Assembly: GCF_903643065.1 (NCBI RefSeq)
Contig: NZ_CAHJWX010000107.1
Location: forward strand, 1 to 6,614
Direction: 5' to 3'
Length of the DNA stretch: 6,614 nucleotides
DNA from: Sphingomonas bacterium
GTDB lineage: Bacteria > Pseudomonadota > Alphaproteobacteria > Sphingomonadales > Sphingomonadaceae
Below, piece after piece: positions 6,542 to 6,614 of this stretch (position 1 is the stretch's first letter; every line of letters begins with the position of its first letter). The notes beneath the pieces were generated by a model. It did no database searches and was not told the origin of the DNA. It was given only the letters and a program-made list of their open reading frames with translations. A program made the position numbers and the translations under genes.

Positions 6542-6614
6542 GAGCCGTGGACATTTACCGGAGCCATAGGATGGCGGCGGCGATAGTGACGACGGCGAGG
6601 TAGTTGCGGGCGGT
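6542..6614 (-). mobile_element. End of a second IS5-type insertion sequence
   Basis: The element starts directly after CTAG (6538-6541), with end sequence GAGCCGTGGACATTTACC reading inward. The transposase stop is only 13 bases inside the end, the same compact layout as at the left of the window. The two ends differ in sequence, so these are different elements. Its 3' end points toward the repressor gene. Its far end lies outside the window. If the target duplication is TA rather than CTAG the boundary shifts by one base. Confidence 0.6.
6555..6614 (-). CDS. IS5-family transposase, C-terminal tail only (partial)
   Basis: On the minus strand the last 19 codons read TARNYLAVVTIAAAILWLR, then TAA (6557-6555). 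An 'ARNYLA/ARNFLA' motif followed by a hydrophobic stretch and a Trp-Leu-Arg end is characteristic of IS5-family DDE transposase C-termini, just after the region with the conserved Tyr-Asp-Lys. The catalytic domain lies beyond the window. It is convergent with the TetR gene, with 13 bases between their stop codons. Confidence 0.75.
   Translation of the reverse strand, partial: TARNYLAVVTIAAAILWLR

Noticed and set aside
1..6614. Simple composite transposon with two copies of one IS
   Set aside because: The two transposase tails and terminal sequences are clearly different, so the flanking elements are not copies of each other.
1..6614. CRISPR array, tRNA or other RNA gene
   Set aside because: No regularly spaced repeats and no cloverleaf-like or known RNA pattern was seen on either strand.

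Overview
The window is high-GC DNA whose proteins look alphaproteobacterial, most likely from a sphingomonad (Sphingomonas, Sphingobium or Novosphingobium type). That placement rests on codon use, the style of the NodT/EmrA/EmrB proteins and the IS5-family ends. It is an inference; no rRNA or other marker gene is present.

Layout from left to right: (1) bases 1-73 are the 3' end of an IS5-type insertion sequence on the + strand, ending at a CCTAGG. (2) Bases 78-809 hold no gene I can support, only some short inverted repeats. (3) Bases 810-5819 are a tight minus-strand operon. In transcription order it encodes a NodT-family outer-membrane lipoprotein (5819-4338), an EmrA/HlyD-type membrane fusion protein (4345-3215), an EmrB/QacA-type DHA2 drug transporter (3197-1672) and a DUF2306 multi-pass membrane protein (1664-810). 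(4) A short divergent control region (5820-5899) carries two near-identical copies of a 16-bp dyad. (5) A TetR-family repressor is encoded on the + strand (5900-6541). (6) A second IS5-type end begins immediately at its stop codon, with its transposase on the minus strand and again abutting CTAG.

In intact form the operon would build a tripartite drug or solvent efflux pump: inner-membrane antiporter, periplasmic adaptor and outer-membrane channel. The divergent TetR protein would repress it and itself through the two operators. As written, the pump is broken twice. The adaptor has an amber stop in place of the Trp expected after N340, with 35 well-conserved in-frame codons still present downstream. 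The transporter has lost one base in a run of G, which shifts the frame after residue 373 of an otherwise complete 508-residue protein. The outer-membrane factor, the repressor and the DUF2306 gene are open throughout.

The points most worth a second look are the double lesion in one pump, the duplicated operator overlapping the repressor start codon, the DUF2306 gene as fourth operon member, and the two inward-pointing IS ends that both sit on CTAG, one of them contributing to or touching the repressor stop codon. I did not find a clearly new kind of system.
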